The notes below the pieces were generated by a model. That model had not been told where the DNA came from, ran no database searches, and was given only the letters and a program-made list of their open reading frames with translations. A stretch of 64,000 bases of DNA. Origin: Desulfovibrio sp. G11 (GTDB taxonomy: Bacteria > Desulfobacterota > Desulfovibrionia > Desulfovibrionales > Desulfovibrionaceae). The stretch is taken from contig NZ_LT984798.1 in assembly GCF_900243745.1 (NCBI RefSeq), forward strand, positions 3,194,501-3,258,500. The letters are read 5' to 3'. The position numbers and the translations under genes were made by a program. Below are positions 44,053 through 53,183 of this stretch, piece after piece (positions within the stretch are counted from its first letter, which is position 1; each line of letters starts with the position of its first letter).

Positions 44053-44306
44053 TATTGCAAAAGCCGTCTTTTTTGAGTTTTGCCCTTCCGGGAAAGTTTC
44101 AGTTCCGCAAGAAATGTCGCGGTAGCGTTTTCAAGCCGCTGGACATCCTCTTCAGCCAGATCCATCTGGTCAACCTGAGAAAGGTAGTCTTTGAGAGAGT
44201 TCAATTCTGAATCGAAATAGCGCCCCCACATTCCGGCTTTCATATCCGGCTCCAGCTCCAGTATGGTCTGGATACAGTTTTTGAGGCGTATCTGCAGCGT
44301 GCTCAT
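44052..44306 (-). CDS. Small protein between pgsA and ftsB, function unknown
   Basis: 84 residues, no signal or membrane segment, mostly helical and mixed charge (EPDMKAGMWGRYFDSELNSLKDYLSQVDQMDLAEEDVQ, seen here as GRYFDSELNSLKDYL and MDLAEEDVQRLENATATFL). C-terminus is Lys/Arg-rich (SRKGKTQKRRL). It overlaps both neighbours (ATGA with pgsA; 1 nt with ftsB), so it is clearly translated. I do not recognise the family. Position suggests a link to envelope growth or division. Confidence 0.75.
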   Translation of the reverse strand: MSTLQIRLKNCIQTILELEPDMKAGMWGRYFDSELNSLKDYLSQVDQMDLAEEDVQRLENATATFLAELKLSRKGKTQKRRLLQ

Positions 44307-44863
44307 GCCTTGCCGGAATCCTTGCGTTCGCGGGTACGACGGTAGAAATCATAGCAGTAGTTGGTGCCGGAAATAAGCGCCAGCGCCAGCGCGGCATACA
44401 ACAGGACCTGCCCTATGGGCTGCGGGTCCATACCCCACAGGGGATAATGCAGGGTCAGGGGAACAATGGCAAAAACCTGCAGAATCGTCTTGGCCTTGCC
44501 GAACTTGTCCGCAGCAAGCACAATGCCTTCGTCAATGGCAATGGCGCGAAGGCCTGTGACTACAAGTTCACGACAAACCATGATGATAACGACCCAGGCC
44601 TCAGTCCAGCCGAGCTGAACAAACATGATGAGCACAGAGCAGATGAGCACCTTGTCGGCCAGCGGGTCCAGAAACTTGCCCATGCTGGTAACCATGTTGG
44701 AACGCCGGGCCACATAACCGTCAGCCCAGTCAGTCACTGAGGCAAAAATAAAGGCCAAGGCCGCGATCTTGCACACCGTTGGACCTTCAAAGTAAAGCAG
44801 TAAAACCACCAGAGGGGTCATAAGAATACGTAACAGCGTAATTTTATTAGCAAGGTTAAGCAT
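44303..44863 (-). CDS. pgsA: CDP-diacylglycerol-glycerol-3-phosphate 3-phosphatidyltransferase
   Basis: First step of phosphatidylglycerol synthesis; membrane-bound. 186 residues with the family signature D-x2-DG-x2-AR-x8-G-x3-D-x3-D, seen as DWADGYVARR then GKFLDPLADK. Four to six hydrophobic helices. ATG at 44863 begins MLNLANKITLLRIL, the family start; a 64-codon extension upstream has no such character and would read through the terminator. Confidence 0.93.
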   Translation of the reverse strand: MLNLANKITLLRILMTPLVVLLLYFEGPTVCKIAALAFIFASVTDWADGYVARRSNMVTSMGKFLDPLADKVLICSVLIMFVQLGWTEAWVVIIMVCRELVVTGLRAIAIDEGIVLAADKFGKAKTILQVFAIVPLTLHYPLWGMDPQPIGQVLLYAALALALISGTNYCYDFYRRTRERKDSGKA

Positions 44864-44932
44864 TGTATTTATTTTGACTCTCCCGGAGAATTTTTGTCCA
44901 AGTAACATAAAAGCAGACGAGAGAAAAGAAGA

Positions 44933-44979
44933 AAAAATCTCCCCTGCCGGGTTTGCGCAATCCGGCAGGGGAGATTTTT
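44933..44979 (-). terminator. Strong terminator after mrp
   Basis: An 18-bp stem (AAAAATCTCCCCTGCCGG with CCGGCAGGGGAGATTTTT) and an 11-nt loop. Symmetric, so it can stop transcription on both strands; on the minus strand it separates mrp from pgsA. Confidence 0.88.
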
Positions 44980-45092
44980 GCTGTAAAAAAATACTCCACC
45001 CGCTTTTCCGGCTTTTACCTTCTTGCACAAATTGCTGAAAAACAGCCTTGTGCACTGCGGCGAATCAGTGTCAGCCGGGGCCAGGGGCATTC

Positions 45093-46007
45093 CTAGGAGC
45101 GCGAGGTGGCCAAAGCCTCCAGGCTGTTGTCGCAGGCATCGGCAATGGCGTCTGCCAATTGAAGAAAGGCAGCTTTGGCTGGGCTTTCCGATTCAAGATA
45201 CACCACAGGAACCCCGCGGTCCGCAGCAACCACAGTGGTGGGATCCAAAGGCACGGCCCCCAGGAACTTGAGGCCGTAGCGTTTTGCGAGATCTTCGCCG
45301 CCGCCTTTCTTGAAAAGATCAATTTCCTGATGACAGTGCGGGCACACAAGACCGCTCATATTTTCTACAACGCCAAGAACATTGGAGTTGGTATACTGGA
45401 GAAAATTGATGGCCTTGCGCACATCCGCCAGGGAAATTTCCTGCGGTGTGGTCACGACCACACAAAGCGCGTCAGGAATGGACTGCATGACCGTCATATG
45501 CTCATCACCAGTGCCTGGAGGCGAGTCAATAAGCAGAAAATCAAGATCGCCCCACTTCACATCCGAAATAAACTGCCTGATAGCAGCCGTTTTTTTCGGA
45601 CCACGCCACAGGATGGCCTGATCCTTGTCCTGCAGCAGTGAGTCCATAGAAATGACAGACAAATTTTCATTATAGGTCGCTGGCAGCATAAGCTCGCCGC
45701 CGGGGTCCATCTCGACGGTGCTTGTGAGGCCCAGCAGGTTGGGCACACTGGGGCCGTGCAGGTCCACATCGAGAATGCCCACCTTGAAACCACGCCGGGC
45801 CAGGGCTGCGGCAGTATTGACGGTGACGGAACTTTTACCCACCCCGCCCTTGCCGCTCATGACGAAAAGCTTGTGCCGTATATGCCCGAGCCTGTCGGCG
45901 ATGATTTTGTCCTGCCGGGCGACAGGGTCACTGCATTTTCCGTCTCCACCCTTGCCCGTGGCGCTTGGACAGGAGGAAGATGAAGAACAGGAGGAACAGG
46001 AAGCCAT
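45093..46007 (-). CDS. mrp: Mrp/NBP35-type iron-sulfur carrier ATPase
   Basis: P-loop ATPase that assembles or delivers Fe-S clusters. 304 residues. The N-terminus is short and rich in Ser and Cys (CSSCSSSSSCP, then GKC), as in many anaerobes, and probably holds a cluster. Walker A is GKGGVGKSS with the deviant Lys, then DVDLHGPSVP, DSPPGTGDEH, and the C-terminal cluster pair VCPHC. ATG at 46007 follows AAGGAG. Partner of pcm upstream (34 bp gap). Anaerobes with many Fe-S proteins need this. Confidence 0.92.
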   Translation of the reverse strand: MASCSSCSSSSSCPSATGKGGDGKCSDPVARQDKIIADRLGHIRHKLFVMSGKGGVGKSSVTVNTAAALARRGFKVGILDVDLHGPSVPNLLGLTSTVEMDPGGELMLPATYNENLSVISMDSLLQDKDQAILWRGPKKTAAIRQFISDVKWGDLDFLLIDSPPGTGDEHMTVMQSIPDALCVVVTTPQEISLADVRKAINFLQYTNSNVLGVVENMSGLVCPHCHQEIDLFKKGGGEDLAKRYGLKFLGAVPLDPTTVVAADRGVPVVYLESESPAKAAFLQLADAIADACDNSLEALATSRS

Positions 46008-46041
46008 GACATCTCCTTGTTTTTGATGGCGAGAGGCCGTG

Positions 46042-46683
46042 CTACCAGCCGTGGTCGCCCACCAGGTCCACAAAAATAGCGGGACCGAGGTCTTCCCCGG
46101 TCATGCGGCCCTGCTCCTTGCGAAAACGCATGAGCCGCTGTGCTCGGGGGCGTGGTCCCACGGGAATAAGCAGAATGCCGCCTTCGTCAAGCTGGTCTGT
46201 CAGGGGGCGCGGCACTTCCGGCCCGCCCGCCGTAACAATGATTCTGTCAAAGGGGGCGGCCTCGGGCATGCCCAGCGTGCCGTCCCGACGCTGCATGTGT
46301 ACGCCGCGCAGGCCCAGTTGCCGCAAGAGATTTCCTGTATCCTGGTACAGTTCGCGCAAACGCTCCACTGTAAAGACAGTGCAGCCCATAGTCGCGAGCA
46401 CCGCGGCCTGGTATCCCGAGCCAGTGCCTATTTCCAGCACGCGCATGCCGCGGCGCACTTCAAGCAACTGGCTCATCAGTGCCACCACATAAGGCTGTGA
46501 AATGGTCTGGCCGTAGCCGATGGGCAGCGGGGTATCCTCATACGCCTGGGCGCGCAGCGCCTCCTGCACAAACAGATGACGCGGCACGGCCGACATGGCG
46601 GCCAGCACCTCGGCATCGTTTATGCCTCTGGCTTCAAGTTGTTCACGCACCATGCGTCGTCGCAGGCGTTTGGGGTCCACCAT
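46042..46683 (-). CDS. pcm: Protein-L-isoaspartate O-methyltransferase
   Basis: Repairs isoaspartyl damage in proteins with S-adenosylmethionine. About 213 residues from Met 46683 ([16 protein letters not shown]). Motif I is [14 protein letters not shown], post-motif VERLRELYQ, motif [17 protein letters not shown], motif [12 protein letters not shown]. The family substrate motif [19 protein letters not shown] is complete. Met codons at 46737 and 46770 lie in frame upstream; none has a clear ribosome site, so the start is uncertain. Leads into mrp. Confidence 0.9.
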   Translation of the reverse strand: MVDPKRLRRRMVREQLEARGINDAEVLAAMSAVPRHLFVQEALRAQAYEDTPLPIGYGQTISQPYVVALMSQLLEVRRGMRVLEIGTGSGYQAAVLATMGCTVFTVERLRELYQDTGNLLRQLGLRGVHMQRRDGTLGMPEAAPFDRIIVTAGGPEVPRPLTDQLDEGGILLIPVGPRPRAQRLMRFRKEQGRMTGEDLGPAIFVDLVGDHGW

Positions 46684-46879
46684 GGGGCTACGTGTGCGTT
46701 CCGGCGCTCTTTGGCCTGTGTACTTGGCGTGTTGCATACTGCGGAAGTGAAAACAGATTTTGCCCGTCAAGTCAATGCGCTCTGCGGCTTTAACGGAACG
46801 TTATAAAAGTTCCAGACTTTTCCTTGAAACTTGGCTTTCTTTATGCAAGGCTTTGACGGAGTTTAATGAGGAGCCTGTA

Positions 46880-48205
46880 ATGCGAAAAAAAAGTATGTTT
46901 TCATCAGTGTTGGGTATTTTGGTAGTCGTTGCTCTTGGCGTAGGCGGCTACACATTCTTTAAGGACCTTGAAGGACCTGTTATTGACGTTTCGCCCAACA
47001 CCGGCAGAGTTTCCCCTGCCAGCGTGCTCAAGGTCAGCATGAAGGATCCTTCAGGAATTCGTTCTGTTACAGTTGGAGTCCGAAAGAATAACGTGCTCAA
47101 TGTTATTTTCAACAAACATTTTGATCAATACCTGCCCGAACGCACTGTGGAGGTTCCCTTAAAGGACGCCAACCTGCGTGAGGGAGCCTTTGATCTTGAG
47201 GTGCGCGCAACAGACGGCTCTCTGGCCGGTTTCGGGCAGGGCAACACCCGTACCGTGCAGCTTCCTATGCGCCTGGATACACAGCCCCCGCGCATATCCG
47301 TCAAAACCCTGCCCCCTAACGTCCGCCGTGGCGGTGCTGCAGTTGTGCGGTATACGGTTGACGAAGACGTCACCAACAGCGGGGTGCTGGTAGCCGGTTA
47401 TTTTGTGCCGGGCTACCTGCAAAAAGACGGCAGCTATATCTGCTTTTTCCCTTTTCCATACACTATGACCGCCAAGGACTACAAGAACAGCGTGGAGATT
47501 ACAGCCACCGACCTGGCGGGCAACGTCACCAAAAACCGTCTGACAGTTATGGCTTTTGAGCGTACCTTCAAAAGCGACAGCCTTGAACTGAGCGACGACT
47601 TTTTACTGAGTGTGGAAAACAAGCTGCGGCACCTTGCGCCGAATGCAGCCAACCCGCTGGAGTGCTACCTGTACATCAACAACCAGGTGCGCGCCGCCAA
47701 CGTGGAAGATCTGCGCAATATCAGCAAGGATACGGCATCGGCCATGTTGTGGAGTGGCGTTTTCCAGCGCATGCCCCGCTCTGCCCCGCGCGCCGGATAC
47801 GCAGACCACCGCTTTTATAATTACCAGGGCAAGCTTGTGGGCGAATCCTACCATCTGGGCTTTGACCTCGCCTCCGTTCGCAATGATGACGTGCCTGCCG
47901 CTAACAGCGGTCGCGTAATATTCAGCGGAGACCTGGGCATTTACGGCAATATTGTGGTCATTGACCACGGCCTTGGACTCATGTCCCTCTACTCTCACCT
48001 TAACGACTCAATGGTCAACGCGGGCGATGTGGTGCAAAAAAGCCAAACCATAGGGCATACGGGAACCACCGGCCTCGCTTTCGGTGACCATCTGCACTTC
48101 GGCATAATGGTGGGCGGTGTTGAAGTGACCCCCCTCGAATGGCTTGATCCCAAATGGATACGTGACAACATCACCAGCCGTCTCGAGGCGTCCATGGCCC
48201 AATAA
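46880..48205 (+). CDS. M23-family peptidase, membrane-anchored
   Basis: 441 residues. One N-terminal helix (VLGILVVVALGVGGYTFF) anchors it to the inner membrane, with the rest periplasmic. Residues 30-200 form beta-rich, Ig-like domains (VIDVSPNTGRVSPASVLKVSM). The C-terminal M23 domain has HLGFDLA (zinc His and Asp), SLYSHL and FGDHLHFGIMVGG (catalytic and zinc His), all present. It would cut peptidoglycan or activate an amidase. ATG at 46880, after TGAGGAG, is chosen over an earlier in-frame Met at 46760. Monocistronic. Confidence 0.88.
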   Translation: MRKKSMFSSVLGILVVVALGVGGYTFFKDLEGPVIDVSPNTGRVSPASVLKVSMKDPSGIRSVTVGVRKNNVLNVIFNKHFDQYLPERTVEVPLKDANLREGAFDLEVRATDGSLAGFGQGNTRTVQLPMRLDTQPPRISVKTLPPNVRRGGAAVVRYTVDEDVTNSGVLVAGYFVPGYLQKDGSYICFFPFPYTMTAKDYKNSVEITATDLAGNVTKNRLTVMAFERTFKSDSLELSDDFLLSVENKLRHLAPNAANPLECYLYINNQVRAANVEDLRNISKDTASAMLWSGVFQRMPRSAPRAGYADHRFYNYQGKLVGESYHLGFDLASVRNDDVPAANSGRVIFSGDLGIYGNIVVIDHGLGLMSLYSHLNDSMVNAGDVVQKSQTIGHTGTTGLAFGDHLHFGIMVGGVEVTPLEWLDPKWIRDNITSRLEASMAQ

Positions 48206-48226
48206 AAGTATCTGTGACAATGCTCA

Positions 48227-48286
48227 CGCCGTGCCTTTTGCGCAGGGACCGGATTAACCGCCCTTGCAGAAGGCACGGCGTTTTTT
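48227..48286 (+). terminator. Terminator of the M23 gene
   Basis: 11-bp stem CGCCGTGCCTT/AAGGCACGGCG with a 32-nt loop, then six T. Confidence 0.8.
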
Positions 48287-48301
48287 GTGGCAACCGGGGG
48301 C

Positions 48302-48329
48302 TTGTATTTAACGTAGCTTGCAGTATATC
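48302..48329 (+). promoter_or_regulatory. Possible promoter of the activase gene
   Basis: TTGTAT (48302-48307), 16 nt, TATATC (48324-48329), about 70-110 bp before the candidate starts. Confidence 0.35.
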
Positions 48330-48397
48330 TTAATTGTATAGCTGGAAAATATCACGGCTTTTCCACAATCAAGGATTTTCCTTATGAAAGGTTCGAT

Positions 48398-51300
48398 TTG
48401 TCTATCCCCATTAACACACAGAAATGTGAGGACTTATTTGTGTCTCCACATCCTGCGGCATTTCTTGGTCTGGACATAGGTTCCACCACTGTCAAACTGG
48501 CACTTCTGGACGCCGAGGGCATGGTTATTGAAACCATGTATCGTCGTCACGGAACCGCTGTCAGGGCCACCCTGTCTGCCCTTCTAGACGAGCTGGCACA
48601 AAAATATCCTTTATTACCAGTGCGATGTGCCATTACTGGCTCGGGCGCTCTGGACCTTGGCGAAGCGCTTGGCCTGCCTTTCGTGCAGGAGCTGCTTGCC
48701 ACGGCCCGGGCCGTGGCTGCCGCCGCCCCGCATACCAGCGTGGCTGTGGAACTGGGGGGTGAAGACGCCAAACTGCTCTATCTGGGGCAGGATGTGGAAC
48801 TGCGCATGAATGAATCCTGCGCGGGCGGCACAGGCGCTTTTATCGACCAGATGGCCCGTCTGCTCAATACAGATGCGCAGGGCCTCAACGAGCTGGCATC
48901 GCGCCACACCACCCTTTACCCTATTGCATCGCGCTGCGGCGTTTTCGCCAAGACCGATATAGTCCCCCTTCTGAATGGCGGGGTGGCGCGCGAAGATATT
49001 GCCGCCTCCATCTTCCAGGCCGTGGTGGAACAGACCATTGGCGGGCTGGCCTGTGGCCGCCCCATCGAGGGAACAGTGGCTTTTCTCGGCGGGCCTCTGC
49101 ATTTTCTGCCAGAATTAAAAACTCTTTTCGTCAAGGCGCTCAGTCTGGACGAAAAAGAAATCGCCCATCTGCCCCATGCCCAGTGCGCGGCTGCGCACGG
49201 AGCAGCCTTGTGCGTGGCAGGCATGCAGGCTGAAATGTCGCTGGTGCGTCTGGATGCCCTGGCTGGGCAAGCCCGTAGCCTGTCACGCGAGCGTGCTAGT
49301 CCGCTTACCAAGGCCCTTCCCCGCTTTTTTTCCCACCAGAACGAATACGAAATCTTCAAAAAGCGCCATTCTGACGACAAGCTGCCACGGGCAGCTCTCA
49401 GCGAAGCCCAAGGCCCCTTATATCTCGGGCTTGACCTGGGTTCCACCACAGTCAAAGCCGCCCTTATGGACAGTCAGCAGCGCCTGCTTGCGTCATGTTA
49501 CGTATCCAATGGCGGCAACCCGCTACAGGTTCTTTTGCCGCCCCTGGCAGACATGCTTGAACAGATTCCGCCGCAGGCCTGGCTTGCAGGTACGGCAGCC
49601 ACAGGCTACGGCGCGCAGCTTGCCGAAGCGGCCTTGAAGCTGGACTGTGTAACCGTTGAGACCCTGGCGCACTTCAAGGCGGCCCACCGCATTGTGCCGG
49701 AAGTCAGCTACGTCATTGATATTGGCGGGCAGGACATGAAGTGCCTCAAGGCTGAAAACGGCGTCATAACCAACGTGAGCCTTAATGAAGCCTGTTCTGC
49801 CGGCTGCGGAGCTTTTCTTGAAAGCTTCGCCATAGGGCTTGGCATGAATATGGACGAATTTGTTCAGGCGGCCCTTTACGCCGAGCACCCGGCGGATCTC
49901 GGATCGCGCTGCACAGTGTTCATGAACTCCAAGGTTACCCAGGCACAAAAAGAAGGCATGAAGGCCGCCGACATTGCCGCGGGCCTGTGTTACTCAGTTG
50001 TGCGCAATGCTCTGGACAAGGTCTTGCGCATAAAAAATGTGGATGAATTGGGCCAGCATGTGGTGGTACAGGGGGGATCTTTTCTCAATGATGCCCTGCT
50101 CTGTGCTATGGAGCGCACCCTCGGCCACCCTGTGCACCGCCCGGTTTCATCCGGCCTTATGGGGGCTTATGGCGCTGCCCTGACTGCCATTGAAGCCCGG
50201 CCTGCTCATGAAAAGCACCATTCGCCCATCACAGCCGAACGCATACGCGGCCTTGAGATGCGCAGCCGCAGTTTTCGCTGTCGCGACTGTGGCAACAACT
50301 GCCTTCTCACTGAAACGCGCTTTTCACATGGCGAACGGCACTTTTCAGGCAATCGTTGCGACAAGTTCGCCAACAACGCCAGCAAAAAAGCTCAAAAGGC
50401 CCCCAATATTTATGACTGGAAGTACCGTCGCCTGTTCAACTATGAGCCGCTGCCCGTGGAAAATGCCCCGCGCGGCATCTTGGGCATACCGCGTGTACTC
50501 ACAGTTTATTCGCATTACCCCTTCTGGTTCACCCTGTTTACCGAGCTTGGCTACAGGGTGGAGCTTTCCCCTCCCACAAATCGCGCCCTGTTCGCCCGTG
50601 GGCTGGCCTCTGTGCCTTCGCAGAGTGTCTGCTACCCGGCCAAGCTGGCGCATGGACACGTGCTTGCCCTTATTGAGGCTGGTGTAAAGCATGTTTTTCT
50701 GCCCTGCATTCCGCGTGAATCCAAAGAGTTTGACGAAATGTGTGATGCGTTTTCCTGCCCCGTTGCCTGTGGCTACCCCCAGGTTGTGCGTGAAAACCTG
50801 CCCGAACTTGCCGCCGGCAAGGTCGCCATGTACGCCCCCTTCGTCAACCTCAACCATACCGCCTCCCTGGTCCGCAATCTTTGCCAGGAAATGGGCCTGC
50901 CCAGGGGAGAAGTGCGGGCCGCCATAAAAACCGCACGGCGCGAGCAGGAAAATTACCTGAATGAACTCCGGCAAGAAGCAAAAAAACTGTACGGCGCGAC
51001 AAGCCGCCAGGGAGGCACACTGGTTATTCTGGCAGGACGGCCTTACCATGCCGATCCCCAGGTGCATCATGGCCTGCCGGATTTCATCGCCTCGCTTGGA
51101 GCCACTGTTTTGAGCGAAGACTGCCTGCCCCGGACATGGCTTCAGCAAGCTTCATTACCTGGCCTGCGTGTACGAAACCAGTGGACCTATCCCGCACGAC
51201 TTTACCGTGCCGCAGCGTGGGCGGGGCAGGCGGAACACGGGAAAGCCCGCGTTGAGCTTGTACAGCTTACGTCATTCGGCTGCGGACTTGATGCCATCAC

Positions 51301-52774
51301 ATCAGACCAGGTGCGTGAGCAGTTGCAGGAATGCGGTAAGCTGTACACCCTGATCAAAATGGATGAAGGAAACGCTCTGGCCTCGGCGCGCATCCGCATC
51401 CGCTCCCTGCTGGCTGTGGCCCAGGGGCGAGACGAACAGATCGCCGTCCACGCAGCTCCGCCACCCCCGCCTGTCTTTGCCAAAAAAGACGCCCAGTCAC
51501 GGCTCATTCTTGTCCCGCAGATGGCCCCGTTGCATTTCCCCCTGATCACGGAAGGCGTCGCAGGCAGCGGCCACAGCATCAAGCTGCTGCCCCATGTAAG
51601 TCCCGAGGCTATCAGCCTTGGACAGGCGTATGTAAATAATGATGCTTGTTACCCCGCTATAGTGGCCATAGGCCAACTGCTGCACGCCCTGCAAAGCGGT
51701 GAATATGATCCGCAGCGCGTGGCGCTTTTGCTCTCTCAAACCTGCGGTCCCTGCCGCGCCAGCAATTATCCGGCCCTGCTACGCAAGGCGCTGCTGGAAT
51801 GCGGCATGGATTCTGTCCCCATCCTTACCCTGAGCGCCTCGGGAACAGAGGGACATCCCGGTTTCAGGCCCAGCCGCGGCATGCTCCACCGCATGCTGCT
51901 TGGCATGCTCGGGGGAGACATGCTGCAACGCCTTTCGCTTTTTACCCAGACCTATGAACGGCGCCCCGGTGACACAGAAGACCGGACAGCCCACTGGCTG
52001 CGCGTTCTTTCGCCCATAGTGAGGCAGGGTGATGACAGGGCATTCCGCCACAGCATGGAGCGTCTTGTACGAGATTTTGAACAGATACCCCTGGATTCCG
52101 GACGCCGTCCGCGCGTTGCGGTTGTGGGTGAAATTCTGCTCACCTATCACCCGGATGCCAATCGGCATATCGTTGATATCATCCGTCAGGAAGGTGGCGA
52201 GCCGCTTTTGCCGGATATCACAAACTTCATGCTCTATTGCTTGCGGGATTCCATATACGACTGGCAGCGCCAGGGCGGCAGCGCCCTGGATGCCCTTGGC
52301 AGCGCTCTGATAATCAGAAAGGTGGAAAGTCTGCGCAAAAGTATGCGGCAGGCCCTTGGCCGCTCATCTTTGGCAGAAAGAGTCATGCCGGTGGCCCATG
52401 TGGACACCTTGGCACGCATGGGCGAAACCATGCTTTCATTGGGCAATGCCGCGGGCGAAGGCTGGCTTTTACCTGCGGAAATGCTGGAATTTCTTAACCA
52501 CGGCGCAAAAGACATTCTTTGCCTGCAACCCTTCGGCTGCCTGCCCAACCATGTGGTAGGCCGCGGAATATTCAAAACTGTACGCCGGATGGCGCCCCAG
52601 GCCAATATAATGGCTATTGACTATGACCCGGGCAGCAGTGAGGCCAATCAGCTGAACCGCATCCGCCTTTTTATGGCCATAGCTAGAGAACTGGCGCGAG
52701 AGCAAGGTATTCTGCGGCTTGGAGACCTTCAGGACCAGTCTGACTTTGCCAAAAAACTTTGCGGTGTGACATAG
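48398..52774 (+). CDS. Giant acyl-CoA dehydratase activase (double BadF/HgdC plus DUF2229-like)
   Basis: 1458 residues. Two tandem ASKHA activase domains: the first at about 20-290 (FLGLDIGSTTVKLALLD, ELGGEDAKLL, NESCAGGTGAFID), the second at about 340-605 (YLGLDLGSTTVKAALMD, IGGQDMKCLK, NEACSAGCGAFLESFA). Then a Cys motif CRDCGNNC (627) and a DUF2229/HgdB-like region from about 690 on, with CYPAKLAHGH, QTCGPCRASNY and further Cys. Family members inject electrons into 2-hydroxyacyl-CoA dehydratases or benzoyl-CoA reductases through a 4Fe-4S cluster bound between Cys in the activase. No dehydratase subunits are nearby, so the substrate is unknown. TTG 48398 or GTG 48440 (after GAGG) may be the start. 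Confidence 0.88.
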   Translation: MSIPINTQKCEDLFVSPHPAAFLGLDIGSTTVKLALLDAEGMVIETMYRRHGTAVRATLSALLDELAQKYPLLPVRCAITGSGALDLGEALGLPFVQELLATARAVAAAAPHTSVAVELGGEDAKLLYLGQDVELRMNESCAGGTGAFIDQMARLLNTDAQGLNELASRHTTLYPIASRCGVFAKTDIVPLLNGGVAREDIAASIFQAVVEQTIGGLACGRPIEGTVAFLGGPLHFLPELKTLFVKALSLDEKEIAHLPHAQCAAAHGAALCVAGMQAEMSLVRLDALAGQARSLSRERASPLTKALPRFFSHQNEYEIFKKRHSDDKLPRAALSEAQGPLYLGLDLGSTTVKAALMDSQQRLLASCYVSNGGNPLQVLLPPLADMLEQIPPQAWLAGTAATGYGAQLAEAALKLDCVTVETLAHFKAAHRIVPEVSYVIDIGGQDMKCLKAENGVITNVSLNEACSAGCGAFLESFAIGLGMNMDEFVQAALYAEHPADLGSRCTVFMNSKVTQAQKEGMKAADIAAGLCYSVVRNALDKVLRIKNVDELGQHVVVQGGSFLNDALLCAMERTLGHPVHRPVSSGLMGAYGAALTAIEARPAHEKHHSPITAERIRGLEMRSRSFRCRDCGNNCLLTETRFSHGERHFSGNRCDKFANNASKKAQKAPNIYDWKYRRLFNYEPLPVENAPRGILGIPRVLTVYSHYPFWFTLFTELGYRVELSPPTNRALFARGLASVPSQSVCYPAKLAHGHVLALIEAGVKHVFLPCIPRESKEFDEMCDAFSCPVACGYPQVVRENLPELAAGKVAMYAPFVNLNHTASLVRNLCQEMGLPRGEVRAAIKTARREQENYLNELRQEAKKLYGATSRQGGTLVILAGRPYHADPQVHHGLPDFIASLGATVLSEDCLPRTWLQQASLPGLRVRNQWTYPARLYRAAAWAGQAEHGKARVELVQLTSFGCGLDAITSDQVREQLQECGKLYTLIKMDEGNALASARIRIRSLLAVAQGRDEQIAVHAAPPPPPVFAKKDAQSRLILVPQMAPLHFPLITEGVAGSGHSIKLLPHVSPEAISLGQAYVNNDACYPAIVAIGQLLHALQSGEYDPQRVALLLSQTCGPCRASNYPALLRKALLECGMDSVPILTLSASGTEGHPGFRPSRGMLHRMLLGMLGGDMLQRLSLFTQTYERRPGDTEDRTAHWLRVLSPIVRQGDDRAFRHSMERLVRDFEQIPLDSGRRPRVAVVGEILLTYHPDANRHIVDIIRQEGGEPLLPDITNFMLYCLRDSIYDWQRQGGSALDALGSALIIRKVESLRKSMRQALGRSSLAERVMPVAHVDTLARMGETMLSLGNAAGEGWLLPAEMLEFLNHGAKDILCLQPFGCLPNHVVGRGIFKTVRRMAPQANIMAIDYDPGSSEANQLNRIRLFMAIARELAREQGILRLGDLQDQSDFAKKLCGVT

Positions 52775-52836
52775 ACTGCTTTTACCAAACCAATGACAAA
52801 CCCGCGTTGAACACACAGAGTGGTTGCCGAACCGAT

Positions 52837-52870
52837 CAGGTGGACGCCGGGCATGCCCGGCGTCCACCTG
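52837..52870. repeat. 34-bp perfect palindrome
   Basis: 17-bp arms with no mismatch, outer CAGGTGGACGCC, centre GCATGC. No T-run follows, so it is not a normal terminator; it may be a protein site, a cruciform or part of an end-processing signal for the activase mRNA. Confidence 0.85.
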
Positions 52871-52900
52871 GAGCAGATTCATTTTGGAATACTTCACATC

Positions 52901-52918
52901 TCACAATGGTCATTGTGA
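52901..52918. promoter_or_regulatory. 18-bp operator-like dyad
   Basis: TCACAATG-GT-CATTGTGA: perfect 8-bp arms with a 2-bp spacer, typical of a dimeric repressor site, but with no plus-strand gene close behind it. Confidence 0.5.
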
Positions 52919-53120
52919 CGAAAATGCCATTTCCGGCAGAATCAATGCCGTGTTACGCTGAAACCGGCGTTGGCGAAAGGCAATGCTGCGGCCGCACACC
53001 GGGTAGTCCCGTTGAAACTGCCCATGAAAGGTCCGCCTGGCAAGTACCCGGAGCTATAGCCCATGGCACGCGATATAAAAATCCTTGAACCAGAGACGTG
53101 CAGGAAATCGGAACGCAAAA

Positions 53121-53161
53121 CACGGGTGAAAAACAGCCCGTCGGCCGTTTTTTCACCCGTG
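53121..53161. terminator. Bidirectional terminator
   Basis: Stem CACGGGTGAAAAA/TTTTTTCACCCGTG (about 13 bp) with a 12-14-nt loop. On the minus strand it follows the small membrane protein gene by 23 bp. Confidence 0.8.
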
Positions 53162-53183
53162 AACTATACAGATATATCGCGCC

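Larger units (their letters stand above)
52775..53183. other. 409-bp stretch between the activase and a small membrane protein gene
   Basis: No supported reading frame. It contains a 34-bp perfect palindrome (52837-52870), an 18-bp dyad (52901-52918) and the terminator at 53121. About 200 bp (52920-53120) in between have mixed sequence with many short pairings; a small RNA is possible but not recognised. Confidence 0.45.

Noticed and set aside
52759-53088. 109-codon plus-strand frame after the activase
   Set aside because: It starts inside the activase gene, runs through both palindromes and shows no protein-like pattern.
52920-53120. Riboswitch or SRP/RNase P-type RNA
   Set aside because: No conserved core of a known class can be matched by eye; left as unexplained.
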